A stretch of DNA of 64,000 nt, from the NCBI GenBank assembly GCA_013433145.1, contig CM024169.1, positions 1,240,001 to 1,304,000 on the forward strand, given 5' to 3'. The DNA comes from Ascaris suum. Its lineage: Eukaryota; Nematoda; Chromadorea; Rhabditida; Ascarididae. Below are positions 43,301 through 58,900 of this stretch, one piece after another. The translations under genes and the position numbers were made by a program. The first letter of the stretch is position 1, and the number at the start of each line of letters is the position of its first letter. The notes under the pieces were generated by a model. The model saw only the letters and a list, made by a program, of their open reading frames with translations, was not told the origin of the DNA and searched no databases.

Positions 43301-45940
43301 AAACAGCTCGGTTAGTATGTAAAGCAGTTGCATAGCAAAGTATATAAATTACAATTTTGAATCCCATTCGCATCGATGTATTTCCTATCCTTAATCCATC
43401 AAATATAGCTGCACGATTTTTCATTAAAATAATCTAATATCGAAGTTCCTTTATGAAATGTCGACATTTAAACTAAATGGAATCATTTGTTTACTCAATT
43501 ATTATATTTTTTCGGTGCAATGATCCAAATGACTGGTCCTCAGCAGTAGTTGAACAATGAACGAATAAGCATTCCAGCAGTTGGTTTGTTTATCAACTGC
43601 TTTACCGTCATACCAAAAAGCATTTTTCAGGTGTGATTCATCACCTATGCAGGTTGGACAGGTAACAACTTTCAAATTACTACATCACAGGTAAAACGTA
43701 TCGATGCCCACAACAACCTCAATACTCTTGTCGGAATATAGAAATCTTGGACAACGGGATTTTATCAGTGATTTGAATGCGTTACATATATCCGAATAGA
43801 TCGACTGGCTTGCTAAAATTGGCCCATAATGCAAAAGACAACGCGCAAGGTTGGAAAGACTTTCAGAAACACAATGAAACGCGGAGAGAATTAAAGAATC
43901 AGATTACGAGAAGACAATAGTAAAGCAATAATGAGAGCTAAAGAAGAGGAAGAATGGAGAGTGGGCGCCGTCGCCGAAAATAGAAAAACGTCGTGTTTGG
44001 CTGATGGCATTCTTGAAGGAAGCGACCCGATTGGAGCCCATTTAAGGATCGATGCACCACAAGCCCTTTGCGCCCATCCTCTTTGTTACGACTATTCTGG
44101 AGCTTTTCGTTATAATGCCAAATTGTCTCGATTTAAGAAGACCCTTTATTTTCAGATTTACTTCTAGACTTTCAGCAGGGATCTACTAATATCGCACACA
44201 TCAGAGTAAGACCTTTTTCCTCAGGGAAAAAAGTGCTTCAAGGTTCTGTTAACATTCTCAACTGTCACATTCATAAAGCTTAACTTATAGATACACATAC
44301 TGGAAGACCTAGAATTTCAAAAAAAAGCCACACAACTAATCTCCCAAGTACATAAGCACATACATTTAAATTTTCCTCAATAAGTAATATATAAAAGAGA
44401 AGAAAGCACAATAATTCAATCTTATCGAAAATATCTGATATTTTGTTGCAATAATTTATCAAAAATTTCACCGGACCGGAAATTTACCTGAAGGTTAGTG
44501 GGATCTCGAAATGATTCTTCAGAAGCGGTCTGTAATTTCTCCAGAATCCAGATTTCCAACTCATCGGCATCACGTTTGAAATATTGGAATTGGCGCGCCT
44601 CTTCCAATCGATCTCGTTTACTCTTTGCGTACTCTTTGAATTGTGCATAATGGCCGAGCACTTCAGCACGTCGATTCTATAATCAATGCAACACGGATTT
44701 ATCCTCTCATGAATCCTAGCCTATTTCAATTTTCCAGAAGAAAAGCTTTTGAGTAAGGAGAACGACATCCTAGAGAATGCTCGGCGAAATCATCCTTACT
44801 TACTAATGAAATCACCATTAGCACTGCACCCAAGGGTAATTTTACCTGATGGTGGGCACTCAAGTAATATAAACTGAGGGTAAATTTCAACAATGCCTGC
44901 AAGTGTACCTCAAACTTTCTAATTTTATCTCAATGTAACCTATGATATTTTTGGTTTCTATTTGATACCACTTATAAGCTGAATATTGAGTTAAAGCGGA
45001 CTCTTATAGGCCACATCACTTAACACCTTTTCAACTCAAAAAGCATTATAGAGTTAAAGGTATGTCATAAATTTATGCAAAGACCTCCCCCCCTCCCCCT
45101 CCCCTGTATTAAGCAAAAATGCATCACTGGAATGATAGGCTTTCATAACTGTACAATTACATAGTCAAATCTAAAGAAAACAATCATCAATATGAGAAAG
45201 TTTATGCAACAGTGAGAATTTGTGGATTTCATAGAGAAATATGAATGAGGAAAATTTCTAATATCGAAGCAATTTTGAAAAAAAAAATGTGTAACAAATA
45301 TTCTCAAAAAATAAATAATAAACAATTTCCGAATAAAAGAATCCCAAATTGAAGATGGTCAAATAATCTGAAATAAAACAATTTCGAGAAAATTTTTTCT
45401 GAGGGGAAAGGAATCTTTGATGCAAAATATCACCGCACTCTGAAAACTCTGCTTGAAACCGAAAAAAACACCTTCTTAGGAGCTCCGATGAAGAGACAAT
45501 AAGAAGCTCTTCATATATGGAAGTAAGAACACCAAAAGTAACAATTTTCGAAGTGTGTTTGCCTGCTTCCATTCTAATAAATTGAAATAAATAGAAGAAA
45601 AATTCGTTGATTTCTCCCACCCGAACATTGGCGTGGACGAGTGATTACCTGGGAAGAAAAAACACATATCGTGCCAAATCCATCTCATCTTCCTATCTGA
45701 TATGGAGAAATCATATTGATGACTTCATATCATTTCTTCAAATAGCGCTCCACTCCAACTCCCCGTATCATTACCACAGAAATCGTTTTTAGAACTCTTT
45801 CTACTCGAATAAAAAAAAAAATTATCGAAGTAAGCAAATTTGAAAATTACCTGAATATCTTCGGCAGTTTCGAGGATTTTAATCTCATGTGGAGCCGGTA
45901 CTTCAAGTACTGGCTCCGGTGGTGCGCCCGATTCGGCCAT
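15646..45940 (-). CDS. spc-1: Alpha-spectrin, complete, 38 coding exons
   Basis: Exons 5' to 3': 45940-45851, 44676-44488, 41674-41549, 41098-40907, 40651-40467, 39637-39448, 39071-38908, 38551-38425, 37134-36922, 36529-36281, 35911-35772, 35608-35378, 34538-34299, 34020-33878, 33444-33209, 32782-32615, 31678-31517, 31198-31100, 30349-30194, 28744-28553, 28206-27970, 27135-26916, 26390-26180, 25976-25805, 25409-25008, 24119-23963, 23505-23321, 22914-22793, 22127-21885, 21607-21388, 20875-20704, 20365-20046, 19654-19391, 18657-18484, 17413-17310, 16802-16649, 16345-16064, 15774-15646. All introns are GT-AG; the sum is 7260 bases, 2419 residues plus stop, close to animal alpha-II spectrins (about 2.4-2.5 thousand). 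Alpha-spectrin pairs antiparallel with beta-spectrins to form the actin-linked submembrane network. Matching of every exon to vertebrate alpha-II spectrin was from memory and is unambiguous. Confidence 0.95.
22302..22389. repeat. TA dinucleotide microsatellite (about 88 bp)
   Basis: Uninterrupted TA repeat in the spc-1 intron between exons 22793-22914 and 21885-22127. Translated frames over it (YIYIYI...) are artefacts. Confidence 0.95.
31100..31678 (-). CDS. spc-1: spc-1 SH3 domain, split over two exons
   Basis: Exon 31678-31517 encodes the linker and SH3 start [13 protein letters not shown]...GDILTLLN; exon 31198-31100 finishes it with [20 protein letters not shown]. The ALYDY, WW and PAAYV signature positions of SH3 domains are intact. 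As in other alpha-spectrins the SH3 domain is inserted in a central repeat and is flanked by repeat sequence ([14 protein letters not shown] before, [11 protein letters not shown] after). The intron sits between the n-Src/RT part and the DWW motif. Confidence 0.95.
33540..33606. repeat. Short direct repeats in an spc-1 intron
   Basis: CATTATATGTAGCTC occurs twice, along with CCAGTGATA copies. Non-coding. Confidence 0.5.
37141..37650 (+). other. Unrecognised 169-codon open frame in an spc-1 intron
   Basis: Lies in the intron between spc-1 exons 38425-38551 and 36922-37134, on the opposite strand. The frame opens after a stop at 37138 and closes with TAA at 37648-37650. It has no early ATG. 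The middle part reads [20 protein letters not shown], then [20 protein letters not shown] and ERAGFCGMF, a composition more protein-like than random intron translation. A minus-strand frame of 133 codons covers part of the same island (37394-37795), so the true strand is unsettled. It could be a nested gene exon, or a remnant of a mobile element or retrocopy. No family was recognised. Confidence 0.3.
41365..41480. repeat. Imperfect tandem duplication of about 70 bp
   Basis: GATGAGAAAT, GTTGTCCTCCGAG and CAATC occur twice in the same order about 70-75 bp apart in the spc-1 intron between 40907-41098 and 41549-41674. No coding role. Confidence 0.5.
41675..44487. other. Largest spc-1 intron, contents
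   Basis: No exon needed here: the flanking exons join in phase. The intron holds short repeats and two opposed open frames near 42227-42557 (78 codons plus, 87 codons minus) and one at 43931-44167, none recognised. An intronic enhancer would be plausible in so large an intron but nothing in the sequence proves it. Confidence 0.4.
43236..43292. repeat. Short direct repeat
   Basis: CCTCTATTCCTATAC...CTAATATTA occurs twice in tandem within the large spc-1 intron 41675-44487. Confidence 0.5.
44488..45940 (-). CDS. spc-1: spc-1 N-terminus: tetramerisation helix and first repeat
   Basis: Exon 1 (45940-45851) starts at the only in-frame ATG and encodes 30 residues ending ILETAEDIQ, the conserved N-terminal motif of alpha-II spectrins. 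Exon 2 (44676-44488) continues [10 protein letters not shown], the lone helix that pairs with the beta-spectrin C-terminus in the tetramer, and then the first full repeat. The acidic/proline leader before ILETAEDIQ is longer than in vertebrate alpha-II. The 2.8-kb intron after exon 2 is the largest in the gene. Confidence 0.9.
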
Positions 45941-45962
45941 TTCTCGACAATGCCTCTCGAGT

Positions 45963-45978
45963 ACTGAAATGCTTATGA
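45963..45978 (-). promoter_or_regulatory. Acceptor upstream of the spc-1 start (cis or SL trans-splice)
   Basis: On the minus strand the sequence GCATTTCAG precedes base 45963, 23 bases before the ATG codon. In nematodes such an acceptor just before the start with no nearby donor is usually a spliced-leader addition site; a 5' UTR intron is the alternative. Confidence 0.5.
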
Positions 45979-48900
45979 CTAATCAAAAACGCGTGCTGCA
46001 AAACGCAATCGAGTCGCCCAAAACCAATGCGCAACGCAAATGCACACATATGCGCACTCAACGATAGCGAATAACAATTGCCCAACCCCCCTGCGCATCG
46101 ATCGATCACCTCTTTGCAAACTCTCTCGCAACTTCCTCTTCATTCCTCATCGTCTCTTCATTTCAAATACTATTTCTTAACACTCAAACGTTAATATTTT
46201 CAATGATAAATTTTAGTAATTCTCTATCGTCACAATAAATTCTCTCTAGATTGGATTATGATTTGTAACTTTTATAAGCGTTTCTATTGCTGCTTCTCTT
46301 CAATAATCGCATTTATCGACTGTATATTTCTCTAATTTCCCTCATAGGTCATGTTCTTTAGGCGATGCGCTGCACACTCCCCGTACTTTATAGTGCAATG
46401 AGTCATTAACGTGCCAACTCGGTGCCTTATCATATTGCTGACAGACGGTAACGACAACTTGAACGCCTTACAACCAACCGATGTGATAGGAAGTTTTTGA
46501 ATGGCAAGGACATAGAAGGAGGTCCCTCATCGGTGTAAAGGATATTTGCACCAGAACAGGAGGTGGATAATCTGGCAAACCAATTGTTGTCTCTCCATTT
46601 CTTATTGAAGAGATTGTTAGGGGTCATTGGAAGGTCATCGTCATGGCGCGGACCGAGAAAATCTTTTAAAGCTCCCACACGGAGGAGCCTGATGCATAGT
46701 TTTTCTGGAGAGATATTATATACGCTTACATTGAGATTCCCTCGACAGAACAAGCGTTCACACAATACGAGCAATGACTCGACATAACGCCCAAAAAAAG
46801 TTGCCATTCACCAACGTCAACAATTCTTTGTTCAACAACATGCTGCCTCTATTGCGTCCTTGCAATCTGAGAACATCAAATCACACAATCCCCCATTGCA
46901 AGCAAGCCTTCCCTCGATCAGGTGTCATGTCTGTGTCATACGCCCCTTCCTCCCCATCCTCCCACCTCCTCACCTTTAAAGGTGAAAGTGCCGACCACAT
47001 CCGTCAAGCACCTCGATGACCTCCTACCCCTATCTGCCTGACCACACCCTGCCAACAAACACAGAATGGAGGAGATGGCGAGTGGATGTAAACCTTCCAA
47101 CCAGTCACATCTCATCAACCACTATGTGTCGGCATAACAATAATGGCGCTATTTTTTGAACTGCCACCTCAACTCTGATTGGATGGGATTATTTCCAAAC
47201 GAGAAAATGTGGGGAAATTTGCATATGAAAATGATTAGCCGATATAAACTCTCATGTGAAAGTCGAATAGCGAATTCAGCATTCCATTTGAAATCGGATA
47301 GCTATCTTCAGAAATTTATCTGAGGGTTTTTTTCCCACCTAATTTCTTTTTTTCTTCCCCACTTACTCTTCTCCGGAATTTTTTTTTAGCCGGTTGCGAT
47401 GGCACATAACGATTTATCAAAGATTTTTTGCATCCTTCATTTCTCGCTTGCATACAATTGAAAGAGGATAAGGAAAAGCATTTTATTAGCGAATGCATTA
47501 AATATAAAATTTACAAAACTAAAGGGAAAATTTGTAGGAAGTGATTCTTGAAAAGATAGAAAATCTGTTCTTCTCGATCGTCTTAACTTCCACTTAGGTC
47601 TGATAAAGACGATTCTAAGTTCTCAATTGTGTCCTTCCCACCTCCTTCACCCTCTTAAAACTAACGAAACGACGAAGTGCGAGACATGTAGTTGGAATTT
47701 TACGGTGATATCACAACAAACGCATCAACCGATGTACTCTCAATCATCCACTTGACGATTCAATTAACGAAATCAAGCTCTACTAGCAAGAAAATTGAAT
47801 GAAAAAAAAACAACAACGAAGTGATGCACTATAAGGAAATATTCGTGAATCGAGTCTCATCTACTTGAAGAAATGCTTTACACAACAGGATGGGCTTATG
47901 AATGCGAAAATACGGTATTTCACTAAAACTTCCATGAGCATATAAAACCGATACATGGAGGAAAAAAATGAGATGAAGATCGTGTGCATTCATCACTAGA
48001 ATAAATTAGCATATATCGGGGTTGAATAATAAAATCGCTAATGCAAAAAGCGGAAATTGTGCAAACTATAGTTGAATGGATTAGGGCATTCAAGCATTCA
48101 TTTGGTGGTCTATTGCACAGTTAGTGATGATGTGGTGGCATCTATTTCAACAGCCGCTTTAGCACAGCGCACTGATAGCACTCAAAGACAGCCGGCTGGC
48201 TGCAGTCAATTATTGATTTAGGCGCTTCGCTTAGGTTTTGAAAATGACTTCAAACAGCCATCTCTGTCTTATTCTTTACTAACGCTGGTATTTCGACATT
48301 ATATTTCGGTTATGATATAGATGGGAAGAACAATGAACGTTTTATAATGTCATATAGGTGTTAGAGATGAACATCGGTGCATTACAACGATAATTTTATT
48401 TTCGTTGAAAAGCGAGAATCGGAGAAAACGAAGCAAATATCCTGAGAGGAACGAAATTTTTACCCGCATAATTAGAATAAATGGGAATTTAATATCGATA
48501 TAAGAACAAAAGAAGTGCATAAAAATGTCAGCACATTATAAATCAGCTCTAATTGGATGACAGAGTTGTATAAAGCACCAGAAGATCTCGACAAAATGGA
48601 ATCAATAAATGAGACTGTCCATTGAGTGAACATCCAACGCCCAGGAGGACAAACTGGTTTCCTTTATCGATAATATATGACAGCAACTCATTACAAATAT
48701 GAACACCTTTCAAATGAAACAAATAAAAACGAATATTAAGTTTATGAGATCGCGAGAGAGTCGAAAAAGTGAGGACGTCACATTCGAGATCAGACGCGAT
48801 GTCCTGCAACGAACAACGATCCGATAACGGAATTTGAAGGGTTTGAACTTGCAGGAGAACATAATGTCCTGGACGAGACCATAATGTCCTGCAGGAAGAT

Positions 48901-49114
48901 CCAAGGATTGAACTTCATACTGCTGGACTGTGAGAGGTTTTGCTCAAATATTTTTAATTTGCGAGATTGTACTCTGGAACTCTGTTTTACCCTGTAGTTC
49001 TTTGTAAAGCGAGATGCGTGAAATAACACTGAACGCTTTCCACACGTTTTATGTCAGAACAAATGTAACAGGACCATATTCACGAGGAGTACTTCGCTGC
49101 GGGCCTGTGTGGAC

Positions 49115-49136
49115 GGTTTGATTACCCAAGTTTGAG
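49115..49136 (+). other. Near-exact copy of nematode spliced leader SL1 (21/22)
   Basis: The 22 bases begin GGTTTG and end ATTACCCAAGTTTGAG; they match the conserved nematode SL1 leader except for G instead of A at position 6. It is followed by TCATCC, not by the GTAAAC-type donor and stem of an SL RNA gene, so it does not look like a functional SL RNA locus. Best explanation is a retro-inserted 5' end of a trans-spliced transcript, or a decayed SL RNA copy. Confidence 0.65.
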
Positions 49137-49946
49137 TCATCCTTGCTAATCGTTCAAGTCATCGTTGCCATATTTCCTGATTTACGCACGTGCATCGCTC
49201 CACGCTTCAATTTTATGGCGCTTCTTACTTGACGCGTTTTACCCACGTCAAATAGCATCTATTTCATGTTCATCAACTCATTACTAGGCTACCCGTCTCG
49301 GGAACTTCCGCCAATTTTTTTGTAAAGCAATAAGGGAAAAAATTTCGTTCCCCGGCAACATGATTTCATTTCGCGTTTGTATCACCATCTTCATTCGTCT
49401 ACACTATTGAAAGAAGTACATGCTTCGATCGTTATGAGATCCATTCTATTATATCCAAATATTAGGTACAATTTCAGATGCGACGACTTCTGTTTCCTTC
49501 AAGATATTGGAGTCGATGGTATCTACAGCACACCTTCAAGGTTATTCTCTCTTATTAAGATGAATATAAGGAAATATGAACGAATTAGGTGACTTCGTAC
49601 AGCTTATGCAAATCAATATTCAACATCCTTAGACGCAAACAGCTGCCTCTAACGATGTGAATTTTCATAGCAGTTGGTACGCGATACTAGATGACACATC
49701 AGCGTTCCGACCAGTCGGCTGGCTGCAACAGTCTAAAAAGTCATCGTCTCATATATGAGTCCTCCCGATCGATGTATCCAGTGAATTTCCTTTCAGAATA
49801 TTGAAAAAAAAAAAAATGGTAGCTTTCATCATTCCACGTATAGAAGTGTTCGATGGCTTTTCGATAAGGATAGGAATTTAAGACATATACATCCATAAGA
49901 TGAGCGCAAGGTGTATGTCAAGGAAATCTACAACACTAGAGAGGGA

Positions 49947-49959
49947 GGGGGGGGGGGGG
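49947..49959. repeat. Poly-G tract (13 G)
   Basis: Uninterrupted G run on the plus strand in the intergenic region. Confidence 0.8.
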
Positions 49960-50366
49960 TGTGTAAAGTTTTATTTATTCAACTTAGTCAGTATGTGCAC
50001 ACGAGAGTATATATTTATTAACTTCGGATTCATTGACCATCGCCGTGATGGGCGAAATAAATTCTAGCCAACTGTGTGTTATATATGCGGCCAACATAAT
50101 GGAATATTTGCATATCGTAGAGATGGAAGTGAAGTAAAGCCGATTGGTATTACTAGTAACTATAACTCCAATTCATTATTATTATTATTATTTATTTTTA
50201 TTTCTATTTCTATTATTTCTATAACATTACCGCTATTACTACGAGTCCGTAATTAATTAATGTCAAGTATGACGCGTGTTTGCACCATATTTTACCACCC
50301 AATCTGAAACGTTTTTAAAGGTCGAGTAAGACTATAGCAATAGAGAAGAGAGGTTTTTAGGTGGGT

Positions 50367-50384
50367 GGGGGGGGGGGGGGGGGG
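50367..50384. repeat. Poly-G tract (18 G)
   Basis: Uninterrupted G run preceded by GGTGGGT and followed by AGGGAGG; strong G-quadruplex potential. Confidence 0.8.
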
Positions 50385-50653
50385 AGGGAGGCCTTATAAA
50401 GAAAAGTCTAACATGTTAAATAATTTTCCAAAATTCTCAAACAATAAAAAATCATTAATCAAAATGACGTCATTCTAAACGTTGCGAAATTTATTCGTCG
50501 ATCAGTCGAATTTGGTACTCGAACAATTTCGAGTTCAGTTTCAGCAAGGTGAGCGAATTTTTGATATTTTTGCTAAATTAATGCAAAAATTTTGATTATG
50601 AGGTAGAATATAAGGATTAGCCTATTTTCATTCTAGGTTAAATGCAGGCCTTA

Positions 50654-50700
50654 GGGGGGGGAGGGGGGGGGGAGGGAGAGCGGAAGGGGAGGGAAAGAAA
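50654..50700. repeat. G-rich polypurine tract
   Basis: Runs of 8 and 10 G separated by A, continuing as GGGAGAG and AAGGGGAGGG. Strand-asymmetric purine DNA. Confidence 0.75.
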
Positions 50701-51677
50701 GGGAGTTATATCCGAAGCAAATTTTTTTTTTTTGGATGTGATTGTTATCGCCTCATGTCGCTCATCGAGACCTCCCTTATTACCCATTATCCGTTTGATG
50801 CATTACAATTTTTGATTTTATCGTTTATCTTTTCTAATTTTCTTTTTTTCTTTATTATTACATTTCATGTCGAATAATATTTCTTCACTCGTATTCTACT
50901 CTCAAATACTATTCTATTTTTTCATTTGCTTTTCGTTTCTCATTTTCATTCAATATTTTTCTTGCATATATTTGATTTCTTTTTCTTATTTTTATTTGCG
51001 GATCTCTCCACAAGGAATAATACTCTCTTTTCTTTAGCGTTAATAAAACCTCAAATAAACCTATTTTAGTGGTGTCATAAGAACGGAAGAAGAAACCATA
51101 TCATGATAGTGCGCATCGAATTCATTTATATCCTTCCTTGTTCATATATTTTTCAATATTTTCCTCACTTTATTCGTTCGATTATTTCCAATATTGAAGA
51201 TTTTGAAAATTTTTTTTGAAGGGATTTGATTATTGGAATGACGATTATCTTCAAATGTCTAAAGAAATCTATATATTTTTGCGCCGATTACGAAGTTAAA
51301 CGCAATATTCACTCATCATGAGGATTTCTAGCCAATATTATTAGCATATAGATTGCAATAATTGCATCATATTTATGAGATTGTTAGAGGAGGAAATGCA
51401 TATGAAGCGTATATTCTTTGAAATATATCTCATTTCTCGTCTATATTTTATTTTTTATTTTATTTCTTCTCCATATTTTACTTATTTTATTCATCGTCTA
51501 TACTTCACATATTTTATTTGTTTCCCATATTTTATAAAGTTTATTTCTTATCTATATTTTGTATATTTTATTTGTTGCTTTGTATTTTACAAATATTTTT
51601 TTTAAATTTATTATTGATATTTTTATTTTATTTGTCATCAATAATTTAAATTATTAATATTCCCCGTTATTTTATAG

Positions 51678-55582
<3,905 letters not shown>

Positions 55583-55633
55583 GTAAGAAATGCATTTTTG
55601 TTTTTTTTTAATATTACCCTTTCATATAAGTAA

Positions 55634-55990
55634 TTATCTGTATTTCGTTACCTTCAAGACTTTTTGAACTCTCTGAAGAAATTCCAAACCGGATGTCGTG
55701 TTCTCACCACAGGAGGACAGAATCCTGGATTGCAAGGAAGTCCAAAGTAAGTTCATTAGCAGGTAGTAAGCAGATTGAAATAAATTCGGAGTCTCTTTAG
55801 CAGTAATGAGATCTAAAACTGCGTGTTGCCGACAGAGATCCTGATGAACAACTATGGGGTAGTAGTTGCTGCAAGTGTATATCCTTGATGACCACGTTGA
55901 TAAATTCAACGAGAACATAGGCATATGGAAGTTTGCTAGAAGAGGCAAGATTAGTGCTTCCACCAGGTTGTACTGAATCTTGAAAGCCAT
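55634..55990 (-). other. Unrecognised 118-codon open frame
   Basis: Begins ATG (MAFKIQYNLVEALILPLL) and ends TAG-side at 55634, just downstream of the last identified lyase exon on the opposite strand. Leu-rich with several Cys, no known domain. The plus strand of the same segment also reads protein-like for about 30 codons (55660-55748). May be a dispersed-repeat fragment. Confidence 0.2.
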
Positions 55991-56795
55991 TATATCATAA
56001 TGGAAACGTTTTAGGGATGATTAATGAAAGCGATTCGTATTTCTAATGTGAACCTCGAAAAATTGTTCACTTTCAATTGCGGTCATTTACCTCTGATTGG
56101 TTTCATAAATGTACGCTGTTTCCGACTATATTTTTGCATTATTTAATATGAACGAAAATATGCAAATTTGTTCGTTTTCTCATTAGAAGTGAGTAAATTT
56201 TGAAGTCCTCCCGGTAATAACAACTACATTCTGTACATTGAGGCGTAGGCAATGAATAGGTAGCACTTACTTCCTGTGAAGAAAAAAAATGTTTGCATAA
56301 CATGATAGATTTATTTTCTCTGTCGTGGTGAGATGATTAGAGGCATGTCGTTGACGTATAAATTTGCAACAATCGTCCATTGCTGCTGTTTAAACTCATA
56401 AATCTTGGTTTATTTCTTTAGTTGTCCATTTTATTGAGTTATAAACTTGATTCGATTAGCCTGCATAATAGAGCTTGGGAGGTGTTTTCTTCAAATATAG
56501 GTGTATGATTTTGAAACAGGTATGAACAGGTATCTAATTATTAACAGGTATATTGGGAGGTATTTAATTATCTTTTAGCCAGATGATTCGCCTTTGCAGT
56601 CATCATTCATAGTGAACTTTTGAGAGTGTTTTAAATGAAAATATCGTTATGATGCAAATAAATGTATCCATTTTTCACAACAAAGGTAATAATACTGAAA
56701 CCAAAGAAAAACCGAATTATAAAGAAATAATCGAATATATAAAAAAAAATTTCCTTTTTTGAAAAAGTTAATAGTTTATAAGGGGAAAAATTATA

Positions 56796-56872
56796 TTTTT
56801 ATGCAAATATAATTAAAATAATTTTATGCAAATATAAAATAATATATGCATTTTATGCAAATATAAAATATA
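56796..56872. repeat. Degenerate TTTTATGCAAATATAA repeats
   Basis: Three spaced copies in AT-rich DNA; the ATGCAAAT core is an octamer, but in such AT-rich repeats this is probably incidental. Confidence 0.6.
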
Positions 56873-57575
56873 TTAGTGTTTAATGGTTTTTGATATATGG
56901 GAATGAAATTTATTAAAAATGAATGAGAAAAATAGAAAATAAAAGAAAAAAAAATGGAAGAATTTTAGGGAATTGATTTGATGCGTATCGTTGAAGTGGG
57001 GAAGTGGATTTGTGATCAAATGGGACGAAGAAATAATTCGAGAGTAGCTTGTGCGATTCATTCGAAGAAATCTGACTTATAATGGTTATTATTAGCCGTT
57101 AATGATTTGAAATTAAATAAAATTGGCGCTTTATCATTGCCGAAAATCATCTCTCAATATCATCTATACTCGCTCGCCGAAGTGATGGTAATTTGTGTTG
57201 ATTGTAATATTATGGATATGATCATATTTTTTTATTTTTGAAAGTAGTTACTTTATACTCTCTTTGAAAGGTAATTATTGTAAAAGTTATTGTGTGCTAA
57301 TTATTCCTCTTATTGCTTCTGCAAGATATTTGTTGGTTTATCTCGTTGCTTTCATCATGTCACATAGGAATGTCTATCAAGACTAGTTTTTGATTACATT
57401 TAACGAATCAATGGTGCACATCTTTCTCATTTACTTTTGTATTTTTATTTGGCGCATCACTATCCAAATATCTTCAAGAGGCGGAGATTGGCTGACAAAT
57501 GACTTATGTTGTTGATGATCGCTGATTGCGTATTCATGGATGTCACCACAGTCTCGTCCTTCCTTCTGCCGTTCT

Positions 57576-57599
57576 CCCCCCCCCCCCCCCCCCCCCCCC
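57576..57599. repeat. Poly-C tract (24 C)
   Basis: Longest mononucleotide G/C run in the window; equals a 24-G run on the minus strand. Confidence 0.9.
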
Positions 57600-57993
57600 A
57601 AACTTCCTTACTTTTACAGTAGTAATGTTAACCTTTGAAGCGGCTTCTAGCTTGAATGTCTTAGCTGAGGACCTGTTCTCGAATTAATTGTATAGAAATG
57701 GAAAAATTCGATTTAAGGGACGAAATTGGTGCAAAAATTTGACTAAAATCTGAAAAATTATCAGACTTATCGATTATAAGCAATATCAATTATTTAAGCA
57801 TCTATCGCTATCGATAATATTTTTATAATTTCTCTGTTTCCATAATAGCGAAATAATTTTCGCTCATAAATAACTAATTTCTTTTAGAGATTAATTACTA
57901 TTATTATAGGTGCTCATCGTTGAAAATTAAACGAAGAAAACGTTTAACGGCAGAAATAAATCAGGTGGACTGAGAATATCTTGAATTTATGTG

Positions 57994-58109
<116 letters not shown>

Positions 58110-58900
58110 AGCGTCAATTTTTGTTTCATTCTATTAGATGTTTTGCATTGTTTTCGTCTTTTTTTTTGAAATGTACTTCGAAAAAAAAACTTTCTTTTTT
58201 GGTTTTTCTATTGTTTTTATAACGAATTATATGAGTGCATTTAATTTTGTGATGTTCTTTTCACTTACTATCTTCATAAATTCACTTCAATTTCTATGTT
58301 GTTTTTTTTTTCAATTGTTCCAACTGTTATATTCTATCGGTTTGATTGTACTTCCGAAAGTGATAGAAGAACCTAATATATATGTTGCAATTTTTTTTTT
58401 CATTACATACAACGTTGTAAACAACGAATTGCAAATTTTAAAAAAATATATAAAAAATGCATTTTTTGCAATATAGATATATCGTTATGTGATTTGCAAT
58501 CGTGGGATATTTTTTGTTGCAATTTCTAGATAGTCACAATGCAATATGAAGCAATCGGTCATATTGGTCGCAGGTTTATGTCAATTGCTTCATGATTATC
58601 TTATGTACACAACATTTTGCGCCTCTTTTCAGCTTTATATGCATTGTGTTGAACGAAATGCAATTTGCAACGCATAGATCTAGACCACCTGCGAACCACA
58701 TTGCTTCAAAATGCAATCCGCATTTGCAACGAGCCAACTTTTTCAGGGAATGCAATCAAGATTCTAAGCCTTGAAAGGAAAGAAAAAATCTTTCGCAGCG
58801 GATCATCACATATTTGGCAATTCTGCTGAAATTTGCATTCAAATAGTCGATGATTGCACACAATCATGACGTTATTCACATCCAATGATGTTATTTCTTG

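Larger units (their letters stand above)
45941..51677. other. Divergent intergenic region between spc-1 and HMG-CoA lyase
   Basis: 5.7 kb that must hold the promoters of both genes and the unresolved 5' exon(s) of the lyase. Visible content: a 125-codon minus-strand frame at 46430-46807 with no known domain, an SL1-like sequence at 49115-49136, poly-G tracts at 49947-49959, 50367-50384 and 50654-50672, and T-rich DNA from 50.7 to 51.6 kb. No TATA or other defined promoter element can be assigned with confidence. Confidence 0.5.

Noticed and set aside
49115..49230. Functional SL1 RNA gene
   Set aside because: No GTAAAC-type donor and stem after the leader, no clear Sm site at the normal distance, and only one copy.
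50481..50548. Targeting-peptide-like stretch (VAKFIRRSVEFGTRTISSS) before a GTGAG donor as the first lyase exon
   Set aside because: No in-frame ATG upstream, and its phase (2) fits neither acceptor of the next exon (phase 0 at 51678, phase 1 at 51682).
58138..58476. 112-codon Phe-rich plus frame
   Set aside because: Product of T-rich DNA; no family features and no splice context.
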